Source of the DNA: Thermoclostridium caenicola
GTDB lineage: Bacteria; Bacillota; Clostridia; DSM-8532
Direction of reading: 5' to 3'
Assembly (NCBI RefSeq): GCF_900142095.1
Contig: NZ_FQZP01000005.1
Coordinates: forward strand, 1-64,000
Length of the DNA: 64,000 nucleotides
Every line of letters begins with the position of its first letter. Position 1 is the stretch's first letter. Positions 26,270 to 35,805 of this stretch are shown here, in pieces. Under the pieces are notes generated by a model. That model was not told the DNA's origin, made no database searches, and saw only the letters and a list, made by a program, of their open reading frames with translations. Position numbers and translations under genes: made by a program.

Positions 26270-27058
26270 TTATTCCTGTACCTTTCCGTCAAGCAGTTCG
26301 CCTGAAAAGAAGCCCACGGTATAATCCAGAACCTCTTCCACCCAATCATTCCTGTTGAAGATGTGATCCGCGCCTGAAACAATATGGAGGTCCGCCTGGC
26401 TGCCATAGAGTTCCAGATACCGTTCCGAAACTGCCAGAGGAACCGTCTGGTCCTTATCCCCATGAACCAGGAGAACCCGTTTATCATAGGGCGCAGATCT
26501 TTGGAAGACATCCAGTTTCAGGGCGGTTTCCAGAAAATCAACACCGAGGATGAGTCCGCCGATATCCCACCAGCCTCGTGAACGGAAGGCCTGTATCTCT
26601 TCCGGCTTCTTGTCCTGTAAAATCCGCTCCCCCATGTTCCCTGCGGGAGCCCAGAGGCATAGCGCCGCCACATCCTCTTTCCGGTCACCGGCCAGCAGGC
26701 TGGCCACGGTGCCTCCCATGCTGAAACCCATTACCCCAATCCGTTCAGCATCCGCAAAGGGCAGGGTTCTGGCATAGTCCAGGATGGCTTTTGCGTCCTC
26801 TAGCTCTGTCAGCAGGGTCATATCCCTGAAATCGCCGTCGCTTTCACCGCTTCCGCCGAAGTCAAAGCGCACGCTTGCAATTCCGGCTTTCTCCAGTTGT
26901 CTTGAGAGCCTGACAAAAATAAAATGGGGTTCGACCCGCGTTCCCGTAAAGCCATGGAACATGCAGACCAAGGGGACCTTGCCCGAAACATGGTCCGGAA
27001 CGTGCAGCATGCCCCTCAGGGTCAGGTTCCTGCTCTGGATTTCAACAGCCTTTTGCAT
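26270..27058 (-). CDS. Alpha/beta hydrolase, cinnamoyl/feruloyl esterase-like
   Basis: 262 residues. Oxyanion-hole HGFTGTR, nucleophile Ser in GFSMGG, acid Asp in HGDKDQTVP and catalytic His in GADHIF complete the triad. The N-terminal RNLTLRGMLHVPD and the long lid before DIGGLILG resemble intracellular feruloyl esterases such as Est1E/LJ0536. It may release ferulate or other esters from plant oligosaccharides, consistent with GH43 and kdg genes nearby, but the family is broad. No signal peptide. Confidence 0.88.
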   Translation of the reverse strand: MQKAVEIQSRNLTLRGMLHVPDHVSGKVPLVCMFHGFTGTRVEPHFIFVRLSRQLEKAGIASVRFDFGGSGESDGDFRDMTLLTELEDAKAILDYARTLPFADAERIGVMGFSMGGTVASLLAGDRKEDVAALCLWAPAGNMGERILQDKKPEEIQAFRSRGWWDIGGLILGVDFLETALKLDVFQRSAPYDKRVLLVHGDKDQTVPLAVSERYLELYGSQADLHIVSGADHIFNRNDWVEEVLDYTVGFFSGELLDGKVQE

Positions 27059-27254
27059 GGCATTCTTCTCCCTTCCACTGCCTGATCATTGATCGATGGC
27101 ATCCTGTGTCAGCAACACAAAGCATTTCCATACATCCTGCATTATATCCGAAATCCCTTCCCCGATCCATACGCCAGCCATCACGGACGCAGTCAGAACT
27201 CAGGCACGGCGACCCATGTCAGGCATGCAGCCGGATACGTATCAGGCTTAAAGC

Positions 27255-27278
27255 AAAAGGCAGGGAAAGATCCCTGCC
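27255..27278 (-). terminator. Terminator after the acyl-CoA synthetase gene
   Basis: GGCAGGGA and TCCCTGCC with a 4-nt loop, followed on the minus strand by TTTTGC, just downstream of the synthetase stop. Confidence 0.7.
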
Positions 27279-27292
27279 ATGTGGAGCAATCG

Positions 27293-28927
27293 TCAACTCA
27301 CCGTCTGGGCCTCAACCAGTCTCTGGGCGCCATACTTCTCTCGCAGGCGCGGCTTTTCAATCTTCCCGGTAGGATTGCGGGGAACCTTGTCGAAGATGAT
27401 CTTTCTCGGCCGCTTATACCGGGGCAGGGGCTTGCAGAATTCCATGATCTCTTCCTCGGTGCATGCCGCTCCGGGCTTCAGTTCGATGATGGCGGCAGCA
27501 ATCTCACCCAGACGCTCATGGGGCAGCCCAATCACCGCTGCATCCTTAATGGCGTTGTGTGTCCTCAGGAAATCCTCTATCTGCACGGGATAGATGTTCT
27601 CGCCGCCGCTGATGATCACATCCTTCTTGCGGTCAACCAGGTAAATGAAGCCGTCCTCGTCCATGCGGGCCATGTCTCCGGTGAGCAGCCAACCATCCTT
27701 CAGGACAGCTTCGGTAGCCTTCGGTTCCTTGTAATAGCATTTCATCACACCCGGCCCTTTTACAGCCAGCTCGCCCACTTCGCCCTGGGGTACCGGATTC
27801 AGGTTTTCGTCGACGATCTTGGCCTCCCAGTTGTAGCCGGGCTTTCCGATGGCACCCACCTTATGGATGTTCTCTACACCCAGATGTACGCATCCCGGGC
27901 CGGTGGATTCGCTCAGGCCGTAGTTGGTGTCATACTGGTGGTGCGGAAAATATTGCTTCCAACGGCGGATCAGGCTCGGCGGCACCGGCTGGGCACCGAT
28001 ATGCATGAGCCGCCACTGGGACAGGTCGTAATCCTCCAGCTTCACGTCGCCCCTTTCAATGGCGTCGAGGATATCCTGCGCCCAGGGCACGAGAAGCCAT
28101 ACAATCGTGATCTTTTCCTCGGAAACCGTTTTCAGAATCCATTCGGGCTTAATCCCGCGCAGCAAAACGGCCTTGCTGCCGGCCAGGAGGCTGCCGAACC
28201 AGTGCATCTTGGCTCCTGTATGGTATAGTGGCGGAATGCAGAGGAAATTGTCCTCGCGGGTCTGTCCATGGTGAGCCCTCTCGGTCTCGCATGCGGACAT
28301 CAGGCTTCTGTGGGTATGTAAAATCGCCTTCGGGAAGCCCGTCGTTCCGGACGAGAAATAGATGGCCGCATCGTCGTCATCGGAAAGTTCAATATTCGGC
28401 GCCTCGGAAGAGCAGCAGGATGTCAGCCTGTCATAGCTCTCGGCAAAGGAAGGACGGCCTTCACCCTCATACAGGAGCAGCTTGATATTGGGTATCTGGT
28501 CGTAGATGGTTTCCAGGCGTCCGATAAACTCGGGACCGAAGATGAGGGCTATTGTGTCCGACAAATCCAGGCAATACTTGATTTCTTCGGCCGTATAGCG
28601 GAAATTCAGCGGTACCGCCACCGCGCCGGCCTTTAGTATGCCAAAATAGATGGGCAACCACTCCAGGCAATTCATCAGCAGAATGGCTACCTTATCGCCT
28701 TTCCGGATTCCCCTCTTTATCAGCAGGTTGGCCAGGCGGTTGGCTTTTTCGTCAAAAACGCGCCAGGTCATACTCCTGCGGTATTCGCCTGCCGGATTGT
28801 TCTCGATGAGTTCATATTCCTTCCATATGACATTGTGACGTTCCTGGAGATCCAGATTGATTTCGGTAAGGGCCAGTTCATTTCCGTAAAGTTGAGCATT
28901 ACGGGCCAGTATGTCAGTGATGGGCAT
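27293..28927 (-). CDS. AMP-dependent acyl-CoA synthetase
   Basis: Activates a carboxylic acid to its acyl-CoA via an acyl-AMP. 544 residues. ANL-superfamily motifs: the phosphate-binding IYFSSGTTGFPKA (about 192-204), TNYGLSESTG, WLLTGDMARMDEDG, DRKKDVIISGGENIYP, and the catalytic Lys region NPTGKIEKP. ATG chosen with GGAGG upstream. The substrate (medium or long fatty acid, or aromatic acid such as ferulate from the neighbouring esterase) is not readable from sequence. Monocistronic by the terminator downstream. Confidence 0.92.
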   Translation of the reverse strand: MPITDILARNAQLYGNELALTEINLDLQERHNVIWKEYELIENNPAGEYRRSMTWRVFDEKANRLANLLIKRGIRKGDKVAILLMNCLEWLPIYFGILKAGAVAVPLNFRYTAEEIKYCLDLSDTIALIFGPEFIGRLETIYDQIPNIKLLLYEGEGRPSFAESYDRLTSCCSSEAPNIELSDDDDAAIYFSSGTTGFPKAILHTHRSLMSACETERAHHGQTREDNFLCIPPLYHTGAKMHWFGSLLAGSKAVLLRGIKPEWILKTVSEEKITIVWLLVPWAQDILDAIERGDVKLEDYDLSQWRLMHIGAQPVPPSLIRRWKQYFPHHQYDTNYGLSESTGPGCVHLGVENIHKVGAIGKPGYNWEAKIVDENLNPVPQGEVGELAVKGPGVMKCYYKEPKATEAVLKDGWLLTGDMARMDEDGFIYLVDRKKDVIISGGENIYPVQIEDFLRTHNAIKDAAVIGLPHERLGEIAAAIIELKPGAACTEEEIMEFCKPLPRYKRPRKIIFDKVPRNPTGKIEKPRLREKYGAQRLVEAQTVS

Positions 28928-29069
28928 TGATCCTTCCTCCCGTTCTACCATCCTGTATCAGAAGTGGCATGATGAAATTAGGTACCGTACTTCATGAGGA
29001 TCCGGGCTGAAATGAAGCCGCTGTAGGTCCTACAAAATACCAAGATTCATTATAAACTTACATGGGCAA

Positions 29070-29357
29070 TTATTCAACAACCACATGGCAGCTTGCAGCG
29101 GCCATGGTCATCTTTTTAATAACACCAACGGCGTTGCCCTTCGAAAACGCTATCATCAGGTTCTGGACGGGAAATGCCATGGATACTGCCGTCAATGCAT
29201 TTTCCCCCAGTTGAGAAACATAGATGCTGTCCACCACATTGTATTGAACTTGTACCAGCAAGGAAGCCATCATGGGTACGGACATGGAGAGCAGCAGCCT
29301 GTTGATGGGCATGATACCCATCTTGTTCTCCCGATGCCCCTGAGTCGCATCCTGCAT
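29070..29357 (-). pseudogene. Truncated MATE efflux gene (5' fragment of a duplicate)
   Basis: 95 codons. The first 78 or so match the start of the intact MATE gene at 29511-30896 closely (LLLSMSxPMMASxLVQ, YNVVDSI, ENALTAVSxAFPVQNLMIAF), then the frame turns into unrelated sequence and stops. Only the first two membrane helices remain, so no transporter can be made. Intermediate divergence (conservative changes, synonymous changes) suggests an old duplication. Confidence 0.85.
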
Positions 29358-29400
29358 TCATGCATCACCTTTTTGCGAACTCCGGCCGGCTGATCTGCCT
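29358..29400 (-). pseudogene. Possible remnant of the 3' end of a cmk-like gene
   Basis: Directly before the MATE fragment, the reverse strand can be read as PEFAKR-stop followed by GATGCATG, closely matching the last codons (TEFTKR-stop, GATGCATC) of the cytidylate-kinase-like gene before the intact MATE gene. The duplication therefore seems to include the junction between the two genes. Confidence 0.5.
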
Positions 29401-29510
29401 CCACTGCCGTATTCATGGCCTGCGAGGTTCGTTTTTTGTCAATACGCGACTTCCCCTCAGCCCCGGATTTACCCTTTTCGCCTCCATGGTGCCGGGTACG
29501 GAAAAGCTTT

Positions 29511-30896
29511 CTAGGGCACCACAACCTCCTGATCCAGTTTGCTTATCTGCCTGCTGTAAACCCGTTTTAAGAACAGGGCGCTGAAGATGACCGACGCGAT
29601 TTCCGCAATGGGGAAAGCCCACCAGACCGCCGTAACTGTCCCGGAAAGTGACAGCAGGTATGCGGCGGGAAGCAATACCACCAACTGGCGGATAACCGAA
29701 ACAGCAAGGCTTAGAATCCCATTGCCCAGGGCCTGGAACACACCGCTGGCGACCACGCAGAACCCTGCGAAAACAAAGCTTAAGCTGATGGTCCTCAGAG
29801 CCGGGATACCTATAGCCAGCATGTTTTCGGTGGCGTTGAACAGCATGAGCATCTCATATGGGAACAACTGCAAAAGCACAAGTCCGGTAAGCATGATGCA
29901 AACCGCACAGGTGATGCTCAGCCGTATGGCTTTCAGGATGCGCTCCTTCTTCCTGGCTCCAAAATTGTAGGCAACGATGGGAATGACGCCCTGATTCAGT
30001 CCAAAGACCGGCATGAACACAAAGCTTTGGAGACGGAAGTAGACGCCGAACACTGCGGTGGCCGTTTCTGTAAAGGACAGGAGGATTCTGTTCAGGAAGT
30101 AACTCATGATGGAGCCAATGGAGATCATCAGCACGGAGGGTACGCCCACCGAATAAATCCGCTTGACGATCTCCGGATTTGGCTTGAATTCCCTGATGGC
30201 TATCCTGATCTCATGATTCTTCCGCAGATTGAACCAAAGGGCAAGCGACATACCGCAGATTTGCCCGATGACCGTGGCAATGGCGGCGCCTTTCACCCCC
30301 ATGGCAGGGAACCCAAGGAGTCCGAAGATCATGATGGGATCCAGGATGATATTGACAACGGCCCCCACCGTCTGGGTGATCATGGCATAGAAGGTCTTTC
30401 CTGTGGACTGGAGGAGCCTTTCCAGGATGATCTGTCCAAAAAGTGCAAAGGAAAAAGTTGTGCAGACAAACAGGTAATCGGTTCCGAAAGCCACTATCTC
30501 GGCGATATCGGTCTGGGATTGGAAAAACGCCCTGGAACCCACCAGGCCGAATATGGCAAAGGCTATATAGGTCAGAATGAAAAGAAAAATGCCGTTATTG
30601 GCAGCCTGATTGGCCCTTTTGAAGTTTTTCTCCCCCAGGCTTTTTGACAATAACGCATTGACGCCAATGGCGGTACCCGATGCAAACGCGATCATCAGGT
30701 TCTGGACAGGAAACGCCAGGGATACCGCCGTAAGGGCGTTTTCGTTGATTTGAGCAACAAAGATACTGTCCACCACATTATATAAAGCCTGGACAAGCAT
30801 GGAAGCCATCATGGGAATGGACATGGAGAGCAGCAGCCTGCCCACGGGCAGGACGCCCATTTTGTTCTCCTGATGTCCCTGATTTTTGTCTTGCAT
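29511..30896 (-). CDS. MATE family efflux transporter
   Basis: 461 residues with twelve membrane segments in two homologous halves, the MATE fold (DinF/NorM relatives). Typical pieces: PMMASMLVQALYNVVDSIFV in helix 1, NIILDPIMIFGLLGFPAMGVKGAAIAT in helices 5-6 and GLNQGVIPIVAYNFGARKKER in the second half. A cation-driven exporter of drugs or metabolites in the cell membrane. Eight bases downstream of the cmk-like gene, so co-transcribed. A broken copy follows it. Confidence 0.94.
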   Translation of the reverse strand: MQDKNQGHQENKMGVLPVGRLLLSMSIPMMASMLVQALYNVVDSIFVAQINENALTAVSLAFPVQNLMIAFASGTAIGVNALLSKSLGEKNFKRANQAANNGIFLFILTYIAFAIFGLVGSRAFFQSQTDIAEIVAFGTDYLFVCTTFSFALFGQIILERLLQSTGKTFYAMITQTVGAVVNIILDPIMIFGLLGFPAMGVKGAAIATVIGQICGMSLALWFNLRKNHEIRIAIREFKPNPEIVKRIYSVGVPSVLMISIGSIMSYFLNRILLSFTETATAVFGVYFRLQSFVFMPVFGLNQGVIPIVAYNFGARKKERILKAIRLSITCAVCIMLTGLVLLQLFPYEMLMLFNATENMLAIGIPALRTISLSFVFAGFCVVASGVFQALGNGILSLAVSVIRQLVVLLPAAYLLSLSGTVTAVWWAFPIAEIASVIFSALFLKRVYSRQISKLDQEVVVP

Positions 30897-30903
30897 GGAT
30901 GCA

Positions 30904-31494
30904 TCACCTTTTCGTAAATTCTGTCACGAGTTCCTTAATTATGCGCACTGAAGCCGGAATACCGATGCTGCTGTCAATGCAGAGATGGTAATTCTGCGCC
31001 CTGCCCCATTTATTCTGGGTATAGTAATTGTAATAGGCGGCACGATTTTTGTCCTGCTTGCGAATATAGTCCTCCAGGTTGGGTTTATCTTCCCCGTAGA
31101 CCTCCCTCACCCGCTTGATTCGTTCTTCCATCGGGGCATGGATGAAGATCCGGATGCAGTTGGGCTTATCCCGCAGCACATAGTCGGCGCATCGGCCCAC
31201 GATCACGCAGGAGCTTTCCTCAGCCACCTTCTGGATCACTTTGGACTGAGCCAGGAAGATCTGTTCCGAAACCGGCAGTTCATAACCGATCAGGTACAAA
31301 TTGCTGATGAAACTGATGGTCCGCTTCTGCTCCATCTGCTGGACAAATCCTTCATCAAAACCGCTCTCCCGGGCGGCCATCACGATAAGCTCCCTGTCGT
31401 AGAAGGCTATGCCCAGTTCCTGCGCCAGCTGCCGGCCTATCAACCGGCCGCCGCTGCCATATTCACGGCCTATGGTAATCGTATATTTGTCCAT
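30904..31494 (-). CDS. Cytidylate-kinase-like family protein
   Basis: 196 residues. N-terminal ITIGREYGSGGRLIGRQLAQELG is the variant P-loop of the cytidylate-kinase-like family, followed by FYDRELI, VIVGRCADYVL and a basic lid KNRAAYYNYYTQNKWG. In clostridial genomes these proteins accompany transporters and have no proved substrate; true CMP kinase (Cmk) activity is doubtful because the P-loop lacks the usual GKS/T. Start placed at ATG 31494, which has AAAGGGGG upstream. Operon with the MATE gene. Confidence 0.85.
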   Translation of the reverse strand: MDKYTITIGREYGSGGRLIGRQLAQELGIAFYDRELIVMAARESGFDEGFVQQMEQKRTISFISNLYLIGYELPVSEQIFLAQSKVIQKVAEESSCVIVGRCADYVLRDKPNCIRIFIHAPMEERIKRVREVYGEDKPNLEDYIRKQDKNRAAYYNYYTQNKWGRAQNYHLCIDSSIGIPASVRIIKELVTEFTKR

Positions 31495-31921
31495 GCATCT
31501 TACCCCCTTTGATAAGGTTGCTTCCTGGTAGGCGATAAATGCTATTTTATTGATTTCTTTTCGGATTTGCAAGTGTTTTTGATATTCCAGCTTTTGCCAT
31601 GATCCGCTTGTTCCTCATGAAGCGCTTTCTCCACAGGCATGCCCCCTGCTTCTCATATATCGGGCAAAAGGTGTGTTCTCCTATATAGACGTATGACGGG
31701 GCTAAAAAATACCTTTTTGAAAACGGCTCCATTTGGGATTAAGACATGTTTTTCACCAACAGGCTTATAAATATACTGCGGGAGAACGCATTGACATAAA
31801 GTGTGTCCTGTTATATATTTGTTATAAATCTTTATGATTTAACTTTTTTTGCTTTATTGACAAACAGTATTTAATCATTCAATTCCTGCAATCGCTGCTG
31901 AGTAGGGAAGGTAATCAGAAA
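31495..31921 (+). promoter_or_regulatory. Divergent intergenic region with promoter for the cstA operon
   Basis: Contains no gene I can support. Plus strand: TTGACA (31791-31796), 17-nt spacer, TATATT (31814-31819), giving a leader of about 100 nt before the gene at 31922. A second TTGACA at about 31857-31862 lacks a good -10. The AT-rich leader holds no terminator or riboswitch that I recognise. Confidence 0.6.
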
Positions 31922-32506
31922 GTGACTGAGCTTGAAAGATACCTGTGTCAACTGGAGCAAAATTTGTCTAAATATTTCGTCGTCAAGAAGCATGCCATTG
32001 TGGCGGAACGTCCCTTTCTGCTTGTTGCCCATCATACGAACACCATAGGAAGAACCCTTTTAACCGAAAAGGATATCATCGATCAATATGAAGTAAGCAC
32101 CATCATCCTTGTTCACACCGCAGAAAACCTTGAGCAAATCCGGGAACTGACGCAATGGTTGAAAGAACATATGCGTGAAGTGGTTCAGCCCAGCAGCGAT
32201 CGCTACTATACCCTGATCAATCTCGTCGCCATATTCGAAAATCACATCCCCGAAGATGCCCGACAATTTTCAGAAAACTATACGCTGAGAAAAAGCTTCC
32301 TGTTTTCCCTCCGAGGCTGGGCACAGGCCGGTTTGACCTGTGTATGCCTGCCGGACAGAAAGGCTTTTTGCGGCAAAGGGGTACAGGATATGAAACAGCT
32401 CTTTGCCCCTTCTCCGGATCATGAGTCCTCGCATTCCGGGCCAGCTCAGGCACAAACCGAGCAATCGGTTGTGAAATATACTCCATTCAATGAGGAGGCG
32501 GTATAA
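31922..32506 (+). CDS. Unknown protein in operon with cstA
   Basis: 194 residues from a GTG start preceded by GGGAAGG. No membrane segment or signal peptide. An alpha/beta-looking core (FLLVAHHTNTIGRTLLTEKDII, VSTIILVHTAENLEQIRELTQWLKEHM, YTLINLVAIFENHI) is followed by a Cys-containing stretch (GLTCVCLPDRKAFCGKG) and a polar, Gln/Ser-rich tail. The stop overlaps the cstA start (TAATG), so the two are translationally coupled and the protein may act on or regulate CstA. I do not recognise the family. Confidence 0.75.
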   Translation: MTELERYLCQLEQNLSKYFVVKKHAIVAERPFLLVAHHTNTIGRTLLTEKDIIDQYEVSTIILVHTAENLEQIRELTQWLKEHMREVVQPSSDRYYTLINLVAIFENHIPEDARQFSENYTLRKSFLFSLRGWAQAGLTCVCLPDRKAFCGKGVQDMKQLFAPSPDHESSHSGPAQAQTEQSVVKYTPFNEEAV

Positions 32507-34164
32507 TGGCAATCCTTCTACTCATTCTGGGACTCGTCCTGTTCATTGCCGCGTATGTAACCTATGGTGCGTGGCTGGCAAAAAAATGGGGCATTGATCC
32601 CAAGAGACCCACCCCGGCTCACACCATGAGGGACGGTGTGGACTACGATCCCACTCAGCCCAAGGTACTTTTGGGGCATCACTTTTCATCAATCGCCGGG
32701 GCAGGCCCGATCACAGGCCCGATTCTTGCCGCGGTGTTCGGCTGGCTCCCTGTTTACCTCTGGATCATCCTGGGCAGCATCTTTGTCGGCGGCGTGCATG
32801 ACTTCAGCGCTCTTTTTGCTTCGGTTCGTCACAAATCCAAATCCATCGGTGAGATTATTTCGGCCAATATCGGAAAGCGTGCAAGAATCCTGTTCAATCT
32901 TTTTGCCTGGTTAACGCTCATCCTTGTTGTGGCGGCCTTTACTGATATCTGCGCGTCCACCTTCGCGCACAACCCTCAAACACCCGAGGTATTGAACGGC
33001 GCGCGTTCTGGCACAATCTCCATACTGTTCATAGTTCTCGCCATTATATACGGGCTTATAACCAGGAAGTTAAACCTTTCCGGCATAACCTCGGTTCTCA
33101 TGGGTATCGTCGGGTTGGTCGTCTTCATCGGCCTGGGTTACTACTTCCCCGTATTGAAATTCAGCCAGGCGACCTGGACCTATATCATGCTGGTGTACAT
33201 ATTCGCCGCATCGGTTCTTCCCGTCTGGTTTTTGCTGCAGCCGCGTGATTACCTGTGTTCATTCCTGCTCTATGCCATGCTGGCGGGAGGCGTGGCAGGG
33301 TTGTTTATCACCAATCCGAGCGTCAACATGCCGGCTTTCACAAGCTTTATGCCTGCAAACGGTTCCTACCTGTTCCCCATCCTGTTCGTAACCGTTGCCT
33401 GCGGTGCCATTTCAGGCTTCCATTCGCTGGTTTCATCGGGAACCACAGCAAAGCAGGTCAACAACGAAAAGGACATGAGGCTGATCGGATACGGCGCCAT
33501 GCTCATCGAAGGACTGGTGGCAGTTCTGGCCCTGATGGCCATTGCATGCTATGGTAAGCCTTCCGAAAATGCCACACCGGTTCAGATCTTTGCCAACGGT
33601 ATTTCATCCATGATAAACAGCTTTGGCGTTCCTAAAGATTTCGGAATGGTCTTTGTGGTTTTGGCCTTCTCTTCATTCGCTCTCACATCGCTGGATACGG
33701 CAACCCGTATCGCCAGGTACATGCTGCAGGAACTGGCCGATTCGGTACCTAGCCTGAAGAAGGTTATCGGCAATAAATATGCCGCCACCATCATCAGCAT
33801 CCTGGCAGCCTGGGGTCTGCTGCAATACGGTTATACAAAGATATGGCCCATCTTCGGCTCGGTCAACCAGCTCCTCGGAGCGCTTGCCCTGATCGCCGTC
33901 AGCGTCTGGCTGCTCAGGCGCAAAAAGAACTCCCTGTTCACGGGGATCCCTGCCGTGTTCATGGTCTGTGTCGCTTTGTCGGCACTGATCATTCTGATGG
34001 TTCAGAACCTCAAGGCCGGAAACATGGTCATCGGCATCCTGTCGCTGATCATAGCCCTGCTGGCTGTTGCCCTTGTGGTTGAAGCTATCGTGGCCATCTC
34101 CAAACTGCGCAAGGGTAAAATAGAAATGTTGGATGATGATACCCCCGAGCAGGCTGCCGGCTGA
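32506..34164 (+). CDS. cstA: Carbon starvation protein CstA (peptide/pyruvate transporter)
   Basis: 552 residues, about 15 to 16 membrane segments. Conserved CstA elements: the N-terminal YGAWLAKKWGIDP, PTPAHTMRDGVDYDPT, GHHFSSIAGAGPITGP, GGVHDFSALFASVRHKS, FHSLVSSGTTAKQ and ALTSLDTATRIARY. The GHHFSSIAGAGP block is the family signature. Members import peptides or pyruvate during carbon limitation. GGAGG before the ATG lies in the end of the preceding gene. A strong terminator follows. Confidence 0.96.
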   Translation: MAILLLILGLVLFIAAYVTYGAWLAKKWGIDPKRPTPAHTMRDGVDYDPTQPKVLLGHHFSSIAGAGPITGPILAAVFGWLPVYLWIILGSIFVGGVHDFSALFASVRHKSKSIGEIISANIGKRARILFNLFAWLTLILVVAAFTDICASTFAHNPQTPEVLNGARSGTISILFIVLAIIYGLITRKLNLSGITSVLMGIVGLVVFIGLGYYFPVLKFSQATWTYIMLVYIFAASVLPVWFLLQPRDYLCSFLLYAMLAGGVAGLFITNPSVNMPAFTSFMPANGSYLFPILFVTVACGAISGFHSLVSSGTTAKQVNNEKDMRLIGYGAMLIEGLVAVLALMAIACYGKPSENATPVQIFANGISSMINSFGVPKDFGMVFVVLAFSSFALTSLDTATRIARYMLQELADSVPSLKKVIGNKYAATIISILAAWGLLQYGYTKIWPIFGSVNQLLGALALIAVSVWLLRRKKNSLFTGIPAVFMVCVALSALIILMVQNLKAGNMVIGILSLIIALLAVALVVEAIVAISKLRKGKIEMLDDDTPEQAAG

Positions 34165-34194
34165 CACGCGGCCTAATTAACGGATGAAGACTTG

Positions 34195-34229
34195 AAAAGC
34201 CGGTGATGACAAGGTTGTCACCGGCTTTT
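34195..34229. terminator. Terminator after cstA
   Basis: AAAAGCCGGTGA pairs with TCACCGGCTTTT; A and T runs on both sides make it usable in either direction. Confidence 0.88.
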
Positions 34230-34325
34230 CGCTTCTTTGCGATGTTTTCCGTGGTATAATGTACCAGGCAGCATGGTGTCTGACAGAAAGCTTTATGAAC
34301 GGCAATCCGAAACGGAGAAGGAAAC

Positions 34326-35702
34326 ATGGAAGTGAAAAACGACTTTACAAAGGGCAGCATTGTCAGGAACATCATCGGCATGGCTATACCGATGATCATG
34401 GCGCAATTGGTCAATGTGCTCTATAACATTGTGGATCGTATCTACATTTCGATGATTCCCGATATCGGTTTTATGGCGCTGACCGGTTTGGGTGTGTGCC
34501 TGCCGGCTATTTCCCTTGTAGCCGCTTTTGCCAACCTCTTCGGCATGGGCGGGGCACCCCTTTGCTCCATAGAACGCGGCCGTTCAAACATCAGGGAAGC
34601 CGAAATGATCATGGGTAATGCCTTTGCTTTGCTAGTGGCCGGCGGCATCGTTCTGACTGTGTCTTTCCTTGCGCTCCGAAAGCCCATGCTGTACCTGTTC
34701 GGCGCCAGCGACGCTACTTATCCTTACGCGGAAAGCTACCTGTTCATCTACCTTCTGGGTACCGTGTTTGTCATGATCAGTCTGGGGATGAACCCCTTCA
34801 TCAACGCCCAGGGTTTTGGGCGCATCGGCATGTTAACCGTCCTCATCGGTGCTGTCCTGAACATCATCCTGGATCCGGTTTTTATCTTTGCGCTGGGCAT
34901 GGGCGTCCGGGGAGCGGCTCTCGCCACCATCATCTCCCAGGGTGTTTCAGCTTTTTGGGTCCTTAAATTCCTTACGGGCAAAAAAGCCCTGTTTACCCTG
35001 AAAACAAGCAGTTTTATCCTGGACGGCGGCAGGATCAGGCGCATCCTGGGTCTGGGAATCTCCAGCTGCGTCATGCAGGTGACCAACTCCGTAATCCAGT
35101 TTTTATTCAATTCCACGCTCCAATTTTTCGGCGGCGATCTGTATGTGGGCATCATGACGGTGAGCAACTCGGTTCGGGAGGTCGTCTGCATGCCGATATT
35201 TGGGCTGACCAACGGCGCGCAGCCTGTTATCGGCTTCAACTATGGCGCCGGCAAGCACGAGCGGGTTAAGAGCAGCATCTTGTTTGTCACCTTTGCTTCC
35301 CTGGGCTACAGCCTTGTTATATGGCTTCTTATCCAGTGCTTTCCGGCCTTTTTCATCAGTTTATTCGACAATGACCCAGCGGTGCTGCAGGCCGGTATCC
35401 CAAGCATCAGGCTGTTCTTCATGGGTTTCGTCTTTCAGGCGCTGCAGTTTTCGGGCCAGACTATCTTCGTGGCGTTGGCCAAATCCAGGTACGCGGTATT
35501 CTTCTCCATCTTCCGCAAGGTGGTGCTGGTCATTCCCCTTGTGATCCTGCTTCCCAGGATTGGGCTTGGAACAGCCGGTGCCTTCCTGACCGAGCCCATA
35601 TCGGAGTTTATCGGCGGAACCGCCTGTTTCACCACCATGATGCTGACGGTCTGGCGCAAGGAGCTAAAAAAGCAGGAACGCCTGGCGGTCGCTGAGCGTT
35701 GA
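34326..35702 (+). CDS. MATE family efflux transporter (second type)
   Basis: 458 residues, twelve membrane segments. Starts FTKGSIVRNIIGMAIPMIMAQ, with LYNIVDRIYISMI, NIILDPVFIFALGMGVRGAALAT and FGLTNGAQPVIGFNYGAGKHER. It belongs to a different MATE subgroup from the pump at 29511 (DRIYI versus DSIFV in helix 1). Exports an unknown compound by ion antiport. Single gene, own ribosome site (GGAGAAGGAAAC). Confidence 0.94.
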   Translation: MEVKNDFTKGSIVRNIIGMAIPMIMAQLVNVLYNIVDRIYISMIPDIGFMALTGLGVCLPAISLVAAFANLFGMGGAPLCSIERGRSNIREAEMIMGNAFALLVAGGIVLTVSFLALRKPMLYLFGASDATYPYAESYLFIYLLGTVFVMISLGMNPFINAQGFGRIGMLTVLIGAVLNIILDPVFIFALGMGVRGAALATIISQGVSAFWVLKFLTGKKALFTLKTSSFILDGGRIRRILGLGISSCVMQVTNSVIQFLFNSTLQFFGGDLYVGIMTVSNSVREVVCMPIFGLTNGAQPVIGFNYGAGKHERVKSSILFVTFASLGYSLVIWLLIQCFPAFFISLFDNDPAVLQAGIPSIRLFFMGFVFQALQFSGQTIFVALAKSRYAVFFSIFRKVVLVIPLVILLPRIGLGTAGAFLTEPISEFIGGTACFTTMMLTVWRKELKKQERLAVAER

Positions 35703-35805
35703 TAGAAATAGCTTCACTTATTCGCCCCGCGATGACATTCGAAAGTTTCAGGGTATTACCTGAGAATGCTATCCTCCAATTTTTTGCCCCTCATTCCTGG
35801 ATTAC

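Noticed and set aside
30904-31494. Calling this gene a true cytidylate kinase (cmk)
   Set aside because: The P-loop reads GREYGSGGR without the usual GKS/T, so only family-level naming is justified.
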